From NCBI GenBank assembly GCA_005784505.1, contig VCAZ01000124.1:1264532-1328531 (forward strand): 64,000 nt of DNA, written 5' to 3'. Numbering within the stretch: the stretch's first letter is position 1; each line of letters begins with the position of its first letter. The notes under the pieces were generated by a model. That model was not told the origin of the DNA. It saw only the letters and a program-made list of their open reading frames with translations, and did not search any database. This DNA is from Bagarius yarrelli (lineage: Eukaryota > Chordata > Actinopteri > Siluriformes > Sisoridae). A program made the translations under genes and the position numbers. Shown in pieces: positions 34,655 through 47,900 of the stretch.

Positions 34655-37600
34655 CTTTAACACCGGAAGATTTACATGTCACAACCGCACACAGCTCTCT
34701 GATTGGCTGCCTATGTAGGTAGCAAACCCTCATTTTCTTAACCTTTTATTTCCCCAAGCCCACATTTCTTTAACCCTTTATTCCCCCAACCCCACATTCC
34801 TTTAACCCTTTATTCCCCAACCCCACATTCCATTAACCCTTTATTCTCCTAACCCCACATTCCTTTAACCCTTTATTCCCCAACCCCACCCCATTTCCCA
34901 TTTAACCCTTTATTCCCCAACCCCACATTTCTTTAAACCCTTTCTTTATTCCCCAACCCCACATTTCCATTTAACCCTTTATTTCCCCAACCCCACATTC
35001 CTTTAACCCTTTATTCCCCAACCCCACATTCCATTAACCCTTTATTCCCCAACCCCACATTCCATTAACCCTTTATTCCCCAACCCCACATTCCATTAAC
35101 CCTTTATTCCCCTAACCCCACATTCCATTAACCCTTTATTCCCCCAACCCCACATTCCATTAACCCTTTATTCTCCTAACCCCACATTCCATTAACCCTT
35201 TATTCCCCCCCCCAACCCCCCCAACATTCCATTAACCCTTTATTTCCACCCCAACCCCCAACATTTATTTTCCCCAACCCCACATTCCTTTAACCCTTTA
35301 TTCCCCAACCCCACATTCCTTTAACCCTTTATTCCCCAACCCCACATTCCTTTAACCCTTTATTCCCCCAACCCCCAACCCCACATTCCTTTAACCCTTT
35401 ATTTATTCCCCCAACCCCACATTCCTTTAACCCTTTATTCCCCAACCCCACATTTCTTTAACCCTTTATTCCCCCAACCCCACATTCCTTTAACCCTTTA
35501 TTCCCCCAACCCCACTTTATTTTTCCCCCAACCCTTTAACCCTTTATCCCCAACCCCACATTTTTCTTTATTCCCCACCCTTTATTCCCCCAACCCCACA
35601 TTCCTTTAACCCTTTATTCCCCAACCCCACATTCCTTTAACCCTTTATTCCCCCAACCCCACATTCCTTTAACCCTTTATTCCCCAACCCCACATTTTAC
35701 CATTAACCCTTTATTCCCCCCCTAACCCCACCCCATTCCTTTAACCCTTTTTTCCCCAACCCCCAACCCCACATTCCTTTAACCCTTTATTCCCCTAACC
35801 CCACATTCCTTTACCCTTTATTTATTCCCCGTTATTTTCCCCTAACCCCACAGTCCTTTAACCCTTTATTCTCCTACCCCACAGTACCCCACCCCCATTC
35901 TTTTAACCCGTTATTCCCCCAACCCCACATTCCTTTAACCCGTTATTCCCCTTCCAACCCCACATTCCTTTAACCCTTTATTCACCTAACCCCACATTCC
36001 TTTAAACCCCTTTATTCACCTAACCCCACATTCCTTTAACCCTTTATTCCCCAACCCCACATTCCTTTAACCCGTTATTCCCCTAACCCCACATTCCATT
36101 AACCCTTTATTCTCCTAACCCCACATTCCTTTAACCCTTTATTCACCTAACCCCACATTCCTTTAACCCTTTATTCCCCAACCCCACATTTCTTTAACCC
36201 TTTATTCCCCTAACCCCACATTCCATTAACCCTTTATTCTCCTAACCCCACATTCCTTTAACCCTTTATTCTCCTAACCCCACATTCCTTTAAACCCTTT
36301 ATCTCCTAACCCCACATTCCTTTAACCCTTTATTCTCCTAACCCCACTTTTCTTTAAACCGTTATTCCAGTTATCCATCATTCCATTAACTCTCTATTCC
36401 ATTCCCCTAACCCCTAATTCCCCGAACCCCACAAATTCCCCTTAAGCCTTTATTCCCCTAACCCCACATTCATTTAACCATTCATTCCCTTAACCCCTCA
36501 TTCCATTAACCCTTTATTCCCCTAACCCCACATTCTTTAGCTCTTTATTTTCCTAACCCTTTATTCCCTTAACCCTTTATTTCCCCTAACCCCACATAGC
36601 TTCTCTCATTTAACCCTTTATTCCCTTAAACCCCTCATTCCCATAGCTCTTTATTCCCCTAAACCGTCTCATTCCCCCATCTTAACCCTTATTCCCTAAC
36701 CCCACATTCCTTTAACCCTTTATTTCCCCCAACCCCACATTCCTTTAACCCTTTATTCCCCAACCCCACATTCCTTTACCCCCCCACCCCATTCCTTTAA
36801 CCCTTTATTCCCCAACCCCACATTTAGCCTTTTCCCCAACCCCTTTATTCCCCCAACCCCAACATTCCTTTAACCCTTTATTCCCCAACCCACATTCCTT
36901 GAACTTTAACCCTTTATTCCCCCAACCCCCCAATCCTTTAACCCCTTTATTCCCCAACCCAACCCCACATTCCTTTAACCCTTTATTCCCCTAACCCCAC
37001 CCCAGTCCTTTAACCCTTTATTCCCCCAACCCCACCCCAACCCCATTCCTTTAACCCTTTATTCCCCTAACCCCACATTCCTTTAACCCTTTATTCTCCT
37101 AACCCCACATTCCTTTAACCCTTTATTCCCCTAACCCCACATTCCTTTAACCCTTTATTCCCCTAACCCCACATTCCTTTAACCCTTTATTCCCCTAACC
37201 CCACACATTCCTTTAAACCCTTTATTCTCCTAACCCCACATTCCTTTAACCCTTTATTCCCCAACCCCACATTCCATTAACCCTTTATTCCCCCAAACCC
37301 CCACATTCCTTTAACCCTTTATTCTCCTAACCCCACTTTTCTTTATACCGTTATTCCAGTTATCCATCATTCCATTAACTCTCTATTCCCCTAACCCCTA
37401 ATTCCCTTAAGCCTTTATTCCCCTAACCCCACATTCATTTAACCATTCATTCCCTTAACCCCTCATTCCATTAACCCTTTATTCCCCTAACCCCACATTC
37501 TTTAGCTCTTTATTTTCCTAACCCTTTATTCCCTTAACCCTTTATTCCCCTAACCCCACATTCATTTAACCCTTTATTCCCTTAACCCCTCATTCCCATA

Positions 37601-40600
37601 GCTCTTTATTCCCCTAACCGCTCATTTATTCCCTTAACCCTTTATTCCCCCTAACCCCTCATTTTATTCCCTTAACCCTTTTTACCCCACATTTTAACCC
37701 TTATTCCCTTAACCCCTCATTCCCATTAACCTTAACCCCCAACCCCACATTCCTTTAACACTTTATTTTCGTAAACTCTTATTTCCTTAACCCTACATTT
37801 CTTTTATTTTATTTCTTTAACCCTTTTTTCTCCTAACCCTAAACAGGAATAACTCATCACAAATGCACACACAAAGCCTCTGATTAGCTACCTATGTGTG
37901 TAGTGAGCAGGAGTGCGAGTGTGTTATTCTGTTTTATTCAGAGTTACATGATGAGTTATGTTATCACAGCTACATACAGCTTTATCTTTAACACGGGGGA
38001 CTTCTTTTACACCCTAACCCCACATTCCTTTAAACCCTTTATTTAAACCCCTAACCCACATTCCTTAACCCAACTTTATTCCATCCTAAACCCTTTACAG
38101 TCCCCTTTAACCCTTATTCTCCTAACCCCACCCACACTTTCTTTTAACCCGTTATTCCCCCAACCCCACATTCCTTTAACCCGTTATTCCCCTAACCCCA
38201 CATTCCTTTAACCCTTTATTCACCTAACCCCACATTCCTTTAACCCTTTATTCACCTTGCAACCCCACATTCCTTTTAACCCTTTATTCCCCAACCCCAC
38301 ATTTCTTTAACCCGTTATTCCCCTAACCCCACATCCATTAACCCCATTTATTTCTCCTAACCCCACATTCCTTAAACCCTTTATTAAGTCACCTAACCCC
38401 ACATTCCTTAACCCTTTATTCCCCTAACCCCACATTCTTTAACCCTTTATTCCCCTTTAAACCCCACATTCCATTCTTAGTTCCTCCCAAAACCCTTTAA
38501 CCCTTCTCCTAACCCCACATTATTCCGGTCTTAAACCAATTCTTATTCCCTAACCCCAATTCCTTTAACCCTTTATTCTCCTAAACCCCACACAACCCTT
38601 TAACCCTTAACCCACATTTTAACCCTTTAACCCTTCTCCTAACCCACTTTTCTTTAAACCGTAAAAACCGTTTTCAGTTATCCATCATTCCATTAACTCT
38701 CTATTCCCCTAACCCCTAATTCCCTTAAGCCTTTATTCCCCTAACCCCACATTCATTTAACCCTTCATTCCCTTAACCCCTCATTCCATTTAAAACCTTT
38801 ATTCCCTAACCCCACATTCTTTAGCCTTTATTTTCCTAACCCTTTATTCCCTTAACCCTTTATTCCCCTAACCCCACATTCCCGTCATTTAACCCTTTAT
38901 TTCCCTTAACCCCTCATTCCCATGCCCTAGTCTTTATTCCCCTAACCCGCTCATTCCCTTAACCCTTTATTTCCCTAACCCTACATTCCTTTAACACTTT
39001 ATTCCCCAAATTCCCTTTATTCAGGGACCCTGTACAATTCCTTTAACCCTTTATTCCCCCCAACCCCACATTTCCTTTAACCCTTTATTCCCCAACCCCA
39101 CATTCCTTTAACCCTTATTTCCCCCATGAGACCTCGGAGTGTCGGGGAGCGCAGCATCAGAGCATCGAACACGTCGTCACACTCCTTCCTGACGTACAGC
39201 AGGACTGAATAACACACACACACGTCAACTAATTTAATTAAAATAGTGAGATTTTCAGTGAAGGGAGATACACAAAGTAAATTAAATATTATCCTAACAT
39301 TTATCAGTCACATAATCAGATTTTGGAACATGGCTCCACTGGAACGTTTCTCTCACCTCGTTTATGTGGCTCCTCTCTGATCTGTTTATGAGGCGGAGGA
39401 CAGAAATCATCATCTGCTGACCGGAACATCCTCTTTACCAACACACTACTTAAAACACACACACACACACACACCTGTCAATCACTCCATCGACCGAGCA
39501 CACACTTTGCAACACAAGACACCTTCTTTCACTGGAACTGTGCACAAATCCCCTGATCTCCATGAAGACATGCTGTGTTCTGATTGGAGGAGAGTCCTGA
39601 TTCTGACTCCACCCCCTTTAAACTGAACACCTTTAAGATGAACTGGAACCCCGACTGAACCCCAGACCTCCTCACCTCAACATTAGTGTCTGATCTCACT
39701 AATACTATTGGAACTGAATGATCAGATCCACACAGTCACATGACCCACACAGTCACATGACCCAATCTAGTGAAAAACCAGCATAGAGTCTGGAGGTGAT
39801 TCATTTAGAACGAATGAGACTAAAATCTGGAATAGGATAGAAAGAAAAACCAAAGATGGAGGTGATGGCTAGGTGTCCCAATACTTTTGGTCATATAGGG
39901 TATAAGGGTACGTACCCTTCTCTCTCGATCTCTTCAGTGTTGAAGGCAAAAACCTGCAAGATATTGGAAGAAAATGCCTTTGTTCAGCTTCACATACGGT
40001 TGAGAGGTGTGTGTTGTGTGTGTGAAAGGAGTCGTGGGAAATTTTTGTCACACTTGTGTCCGAGGTTTGTACCTGTGCGGCTCTCTGTAGGTTTCCGAAG
40101 TGAACGTCAGGGATGAAAAGGACGGGCTGAGCGTCCAGGTCCGTCATTGTCTTAAACAACGTGCTGTCGCCCTTTTTAGGAAGAGTGACTGCTCCGGAAC
40201 TTGCGTCTTTTCCTGCATAGCGAGATCCGGACATGACATCATAAACAACATCAACAATCTTTACGTTTCTCCTGTTAGAATTAGTCTCGGTTGTCAGTTC
40301 ATTTCAACCCGAATAACAAAAACCTTAGAACGTTTTTTAAATGTGAGTAAAATGAAAATCACACGAGTCCAAATTTGATATCACAGTAGAACACAGATAA
40401 CATTAAAACTGAAAAGTTTTATACTTTTATCCACTGAATTAGTTTGTGTAAAATGTGCATGTTGACCAGAGTGTAGCGTCTCCTCTTCTTTTCAAAACAG
40501 TTTAAAGGCATCTGGACATCGAGGTTATCAGTTTTGGGGAGTTTTGGTGTTGGAATTTGGGCCCATATTTGCCTGATTCCAGGTTTCCAGCTGCTGAAGA

Positions 40601-41847
40601 GTTTGTGGTCTTTGACATATTTTTGGTTTCATGATGCGTCAAATGTTCTGTATAGGTGAAAGATCTGGACTGCAGACAGGTTCATTCAGCACCCGGACTC
40701 TTCTACTACCAACTCATGGCTGCAGTATGTGGCTTTACTCTAATAGGTCTTCACTGGAATAGACATCGTCTGTAGAGGAACATATGTTAGTCTAAAACCT
40801 TTATAGACCTTTCAAAACACGCACACTGCCCAAACCGTATGTTCTCATGCGCCCCTATGCCATTAGAGACGCTGGATTTAAGACTGAACGCTGATAACAC
40901 AGCGGAAAGGCTCCGTCGTTTTTAACCCGGAGGACCTGGTGTCCAACAAGAATTTGGACTCGTCTGACCATCTTTTAATTTGAATCAGTCTATTTTAAAT
41001 GAGTTTTGGTCCACAGGACACGATGGCGCTTCTGGTTCATGTTCACGTGTGGCTTCCTTTTTTGGTTGGTATCTGCAGATGTCGCGGCGGATTGTGTTTA
41101 CTGACGGTGGTTTCTGGATCTTACTTAGTAATATTACTGCCGATGAGTAATGCAGTGTCGTCTGAGGGCCCGAAGACCACCGACCTCCAACAAAGGTCTT
41201 CATCCTTGTGCTTTAGATGCAGAGATTTCTCCCGTTTCTCTGAATCGTTTAATGATGTTAGGTTACAGATCTGATGAAAATTAACTAGTTCTATGCGCTT
41301 TTTTAAAACTTGTTGCTCTTTTTCAGCCATTTTTTTTGTCCCGTCCCAACTGTTCTGAGACCTGTAGTAGGCATTACGTTTGAAATGAGCTGATTTAGTA
41401 AAGAAAAGTGTAACATTTCTGTTTAAACATGTATGTTATCTATGTTCTATCGTGAATAAAATATTGCTCATGTGATTTAAAAGTCCTTTCATTTTTTTAT
41501 TTTATTACATCTAAATAACGCCCCAACTTTTCCAGAATTCGGGTTGTAAAAGTAATTCACAATAAATTAAATAAATACGATTAACGATGTTTAATATCTA
41601 ACCTTTCGACTTCTTGCGGTTCTGCTTCCTCTCCTCATCTCGGATTTTCCTCTCAGCGCCCTGATTATTTCAGAACAGCACAATTAATTAATCGGTAATG
41701 AAGTGCACGAGGGTCACAGACTGCGTCCTTGCCGACTACTGCGTTTTTGACCACAGCCAGCAGAGGGCGCTGCAGAGCCACGCATCACCATCACACAGCA
41801 CTTGGTCCAGGCTTAGTGTACAAAATGCTAAATGCATGCGTGTGTGT

Positions 41848-41898
<51 letters not shown>

Positions 41899-43230
41899 CT
41901 TATCGCAGAACACTTTGATTTGGCAGTAGGCTCTGTGCAGTGGTTTGTTGCTGCGGTTGTTGTAGCTGTACGTGTCGATCTGGATCATCAGCGGCAGACC
42001 CTTCACTCCCTTCTGAGAGGAGAAGTCTGTACTCAGACAGTTCACAGTGATGAAGATCTAGAACACACACACACACACACACAGATAGTTAAGCCTTGTC
42101 CATTTTGCAGGGGTGATCTACTCAACATCCGCCGCTAACAAAAGTGCGCTGTTGCTTCACTCCAAACTGAACATCAATAAGGTACCCTAGTGAAGTGATT
42201 TACTAACCAGTGTTCCCAGTTTATTACTGGGATGTACTGTTTATTACCCAAGTGAAACCTTTAACCCCAGAACCACCATATTCCCAAAGCCCTGCATTCC
42301 ATTAACCCTTCATTCTATTCATTCATTCATTCATTCATTCATCTCCTACACTCTATAACCCCACAGGGTTCTGCTGGAGTCGATCTAACATACATGTTTT
42401 TGGACTGTGGGAGGAAACCGGAGAACCCCGAGTAAACCCACACAAGCACAGGGAGAACATACAAACTCCACACAGAAAGACCCCTGCAGGGGGAATCAAA
42501 CCCGGGACCTTCTTGCTGTGAGGGAACAGTGATAAACACTAGCCCTTGATTCCATTAACCCTTCATTCCATTAGCCCTACATTCCCATAAGCCTGCATTT
42601 CTTTATCCCTACCTTCCTTATTCCCATAACCCTAATTATTCCATTAGCCCCTCATTCCATTAGCCCTACACCCTATTAACCCTTCATTCCATGGAGACTA
42701 CACTCCTTTAATTCCATTAACCCTACATTCCCAAAAACTCTTTATTTCATAACCCCTACATTCCCTTCATTCCATTAACCAAATATTCCCTTAAGCTTTA
42801 ATTTTCTTCCCCCTTAATTCCCTTAACCCTTCATTGCCCAAAGTCCTTTATTTCATTAAGCCCTTTCGTCCCTAAAGCTTTATTCCAGTAACCCTTTGTT
42901 CCTTTAACCTTTCGATCCCTTAAGCTTACATTAGTGTAGTTTTGATGTTTCCTGTTTCAGTATTATTGGTAAATATTTCTAGCGGTGTGTATTTGTAAAT
43001 CTCTCGCTCCTGTTTATATTGCAATCCTGACTTTTCATGCGCTCTTGACTTTAAACATGTTGTTTGAAACTTTTTCATCGATTCTTTAATGACTCCATTT
43101 TGAATATATTCACTTTTCTTTAAATTCATATATGTCACCGCTTACAGTCGTTACCATGGCTTTACCTTTTCCTTCTACACGGCTTTCACAAGAACACAAG
43201 CTGAACTCTGTCGTTAAACACACACACACA

Positions 43231-43265
<35 letters not shown>

Positions 43266-43397
43266 TGAGAAAATATGAACATGTGTAATTTGCGTAAAAC
43301 AGCCTGAAGTAGGTCACCTTCTTTTCTTTATAAGCTCCACCCACTCAGGCAAAGCAGGTGTGTGTTAGAACATGTCCGTCTTTCGCGACCACTCAGA

Positions 43398-43437
<40 letters not shown>

Positions 43438-44373
43438 ATTAGAGGCTTTTGTTTCACACACTCTTCCTGTAAGTGTTTCTGACAGAACGAGTTTATAAAT
43501 ATGCGTGAATGCAGTTAGAAATTAACCACTGACCAGTAACGACACCATCAACCTGCTCCGGTCAATTATTACAACCCTAACAACACAATACACACAACAC
43601 AATACACACAACACACGCTACACACAACACACAGCACAATACACACACAACACGCTACACACAACACAACAAACACAAGCACAATACACACACAACACGC
43701 TACACACAACACAACAAACACAGCACAACACACACACAACACGCTACACAATACATACAACACACTACACACAACATGCTACACACTACACACAACACAA
43801 CAAACACAGCACAATATACACAACACGCTACACACAATACACACTTACGCAACACAATATCCACGCACTACACACAACACACTACATACACACAACACAA
43901 TAAACATGCACACAATACACACACCTAATACATACACACTAAAAAAACAACACAACACACTACACACACCCAATATACATACAAAACAATATACACACCC
44001 AATATAAACACTCTACACTACACATTACACACAACACAATATACACATCCGATACATACACACTACACACACACAACAATACACACTATACACAACACAC
44101 TACAAAAACACAACACACACTAAACACACAGCACAGACAATGCATTACACAATACACACTACACGCGCACACACGCAATCACACAAAATAATACTAATTA
44201 CACACACACACACACAAACACACTTTTCAGCTCAGAGATTAAACCTAAGGAATGTGGAGTTCATAATAATATGAAGGGTTTTTTTTTACTCTGACCCCAG
44301 GGGCAAAAAGTTCAGGGTTACATTAACTAAAAACTTAATGATCTGTTGCAAAACTAAGTGTGTGTGTTTGTGT

Positions 44374-44424
<51 letters not shown>

Positions 44425-44529
44425 TGTGTGTGTGTTTAGACTTAGCAGTATCCGGATATTGGTGATTAAATCTCCTGGTTTTGACAGTTAGAAAGGGTGG
44501 AGAAAAGTGATAATACACACACACACTTT

Positions 44530-44567
<38 letters not shown>

Positions 44568-44703
44568 ACAAACACATACTCACACACACATTTTCACACA
44601 CTCATACACACACACACTCATATACACACATTCTCACACACACTCATACACAGAAACAGACTTATATACACACATTTCAACACACATTTTCACAGACTCT
44701 CAT

Positions 44704-44734
<31 letters not shown>

Positions 44735-44867
44735 TACACACTCACACACACAAAGAGAAAGAGAGAGAAAAAAATGAAATGAAAGACAGGATCTGGGAGA
44801 GAGAGGCGGGCAGATTAAAATAGGGAGACAGATAAATGGAAAGACACACACAACCACAGAAACCCCC

Positions 44868-44902
<35 letters not shown>

Positions 44903-47900
44903 AGTGTACAGCATGACATTAGAGCTGCACAGTGTTTTTGTCTCTTGTCTCCACCCTGTGTGTGTTTGTTCACGCTAATGTTCCTCCTTTTCTTTAGGAT
45001 TCCTCAAATTACACACACACACACACACACACAGTGGGAAATTGGTCAAAAGTGTGTATATTATACACACCACCATATACACACCTGCCCTGCCCTATTG
45101 TGGCGTTTGGGTGATAAATCTGATCTCAAACACACACACACACACACACACACATACACACACAATGTACATCAGCACACTAAGCTAATATTTATCTATA
45201 CATCTACACATTCAAGCTTCAATATGTTAGTAGCTTCACACACACACACACACACACACACCTGCACGCACGCACACAGACACACACACTCAAAACAAAA
45301 TACTGTTCAGATATATTTCTGTCCTTATTTTTAACGCACCGCTATAGAAATCTCTTTATCTTTATAAATACTAACAAAACAACGCTTAAATCTGAATAAT
45401 TAAACACACCAAAACATTTAACAATTAATCACTGCAACCCTAAAATAACACAACCCTCCTGGAGAGAATATCACCACTGCTGGATTTATCACTGAAGATC
45501 TGTCTGCTGCTTGACAAGTGACTTTAATCAGGAGGTTTTTAACGAGGATCATCAATCGAACCAATCGACAGCCTGCACTACTGTAGCTCCACCCACAAGG
45601 TCGCAGATAAGATCAGCTCGTACGGCGCTTTAGGCGAGAAATTCAGAACTGCTGCTTTAGTACCACTTGCTCAGTGGTTAAAATAACAGCGCTGTGCTGG
45701 AGGATCATGGGTAAATCCGCCTTACGACACGTACCTTTGCCTCCTCGTTAACGTCCCAGGTGAAGGACACGGCATTGTAGGCGATCTCCTCAATGTTCCC
45801 GATGGTGTTGAAGCTCTCTTTGTAATCCGCTGTGACAAAACCACAAAAGCGTCACAGTTTCATTCCCATTTTTAATAATATTAATCATAATAATAATATT
45901 AATAATCCTCAATCCCGTGTTTATAGATATTATATCCACAGAACATGTTGCATCCATTCATACATCTCCTATAGCCGCTTATTCCCTAATTCGGGGTCAC
46001 AGGGATCTGCTGGAGTCTATCCCAGCCGTCTCTGTAAGGGTGAAAGGCAGGACGGGGACACCCTGGACAGGTCACCAGTCCATCACAGGGACACACACAC
46101 ACTCACACTCACTCCTATGGGCAATTTAGAATCACCAATCAATCTAACATACATGTTTTTGGACTGTGGGAGGAAACCGGAGAACCCGGAGTAAAACCCA
46201 CACAAGCACAGGGAGACACATGTAAACTCCACACAGAAAGACCCCTGCAGGGGAATCGAACCCGGGACCCTCTGGCTGTGAGGCAACAGTGCGAAACACT
46301 AAGCCACCGTGCTGCCCTAATAAAACATGTTTATCTTTATAAAAATTATTAAATAAAAAAAGGTATTTGGATAAAATGAAAGCCTTTTTTCCGGCGAGTA
46401 AAGAATTATTTGGAAAAGTAAATGAATAAACCAACAATAAATCTCTGATAATTGATGGCGATGTTTAGGTGATTTAGGTCATTGCATCACTCGACCCGAC
46501 TCCGGGACCGCAGGGTTTCAGATTTAAATAGACATTTAACTAGAAACAGTTTGTGTAAAGTCTCGGTAAAGATGTGACGTTGGATAGGGTGCTATAAACC
46601 GCCATGGCTTCCATGTCTGATCAAGCTTATCTCCGTGTGTAAACATTTGAATCACTCTGATTTCAAAGACTCGGCTGAGGAGAGTTTAGGCTTATTTGTG
46701 TTTTATGGCCCTCTCACGCCCGCGTGCAGGGAAGCGCTCGACCGCCCTGTACACGCTCGGACGGAGCCTCGCCGTCTGCGCTCGCGCTACATCACTAAGG
46801 CACTCAGGAATTTCCATTTCCTTAGAAACTCGCCGAGTCTCATCAGGGTACAAGCGCGCACTGTTATCACCTTACACATGCTTAGATTCACTTTAGCTAG
46901 CTTTAGCTTATTTCCCGCTAATAAAAAATATCATCCTGTACCAGATTATTAATGAAACTTCTTTCACCAAAGATGTGTGTGAATTCTTTCAGCTAATAGT
47001 TCAGATCGTTTACCGCTGCCTGAAGCTGGGCTAGTAACTAGCACATTGCTAGGATGAGCACAGTGACTTAGCATATACTTTTTGCCATTTAGCTTTGAAG
47101 TTGCTAATTACATTCAGCTAGTTAGCCATTAAACAAAGGAACTGAACTGTTCTCAACTGCAGAAATGTCAGTCAATCAGTTATTATACATTTTCTTTTAC
47201 AGTTTTTCCGACATTTTTGCTTTTATTTTTGTAGAATTCTGCAGTGGGATGTGGGATATACTGTTGATTGTTATGTTATTGTTACTGCTATTTTACTGTA
47301 ATTTTGTGTAAATAAATTATTTTAGAAATATTATAGTCACTGATTTTAAAAATACCGTAAAATAATCCAACGTGCTGGAGATTATTATTGATCTTTCTCT
47401 TCACAGGAAGTGTCATTGGTGTAATTCCAGCTAAAGTTATTATCATCGTTATTCTTTATTATTATCTATTATCTATCTATTAATGCAAGTTTATTGGTCG
47501 TTACTATAATTTGAGAGTTCTGTGTCGTCCCCCCCAGCCATGTTTTATCTGAGACTCGTCCCCTCCCCCCTGTTCGTTCCTCACACACTCGTCTTTGTCT
47601 GTTGGCTCATCCCCCTCAGATAAATAAAGCCATTCAAATTGTGTATCCTGTGACGCAGCCTCAGGCCTGAGGAACAATCAGCTTCAACTGCTATTCAAAT
47701 CTCAACCAGTCTGCAGGTGTCTGCTTTCACCAACCACCCCTTCACCTCCTCCACCTCCAACACCTCCATAACCTCCTCCACTTCCACTTCCACTGTCCTC
47801 ACCAACCACCCCTACATCTTCATAACCTCCAACAACCTTCAACACCTCCCCTTCTACTGTCCTAACCAACCAACAATACCTACTCCACCTCCAACACCAC

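Noticed and set aside
37846..38010. Candidate for the missing grhl2 exon
   Set aside because: Reading the - strand gives stops and no GRHL-like residues, and the left part is duplicated intron sequence.
34736..39124. Telomere-like or internal telomeric repeat (TTAACCC words)
   Set aside because: TTAACCC occurs once per 31-bp unit but never as tandem TTAGGG/CCCTAA repeats; it is part of satellite F.
41121..41330. Short - strand frame in grhl2 intron 10
   Set aside because: It falls inside a degraded transposon relic and overlaps another frame; it is not an exon because it does not fit the phase between exons 10 and 11.
45832..46194. 120-codon + strand frame and overlapping - strand frames at 46,083-46,437
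   Set aside because: They lie across a SINE copy, and the same peptide wording appears at the second copy near 42,400.
46635..46952. Possible exon in the GC-richer patch of a grhl2 intron
   Set aside because: It has no similarity to GRHL or any family I recognise. Exons 7 and 8 already join in phase, and two overlapping frames are equally open.
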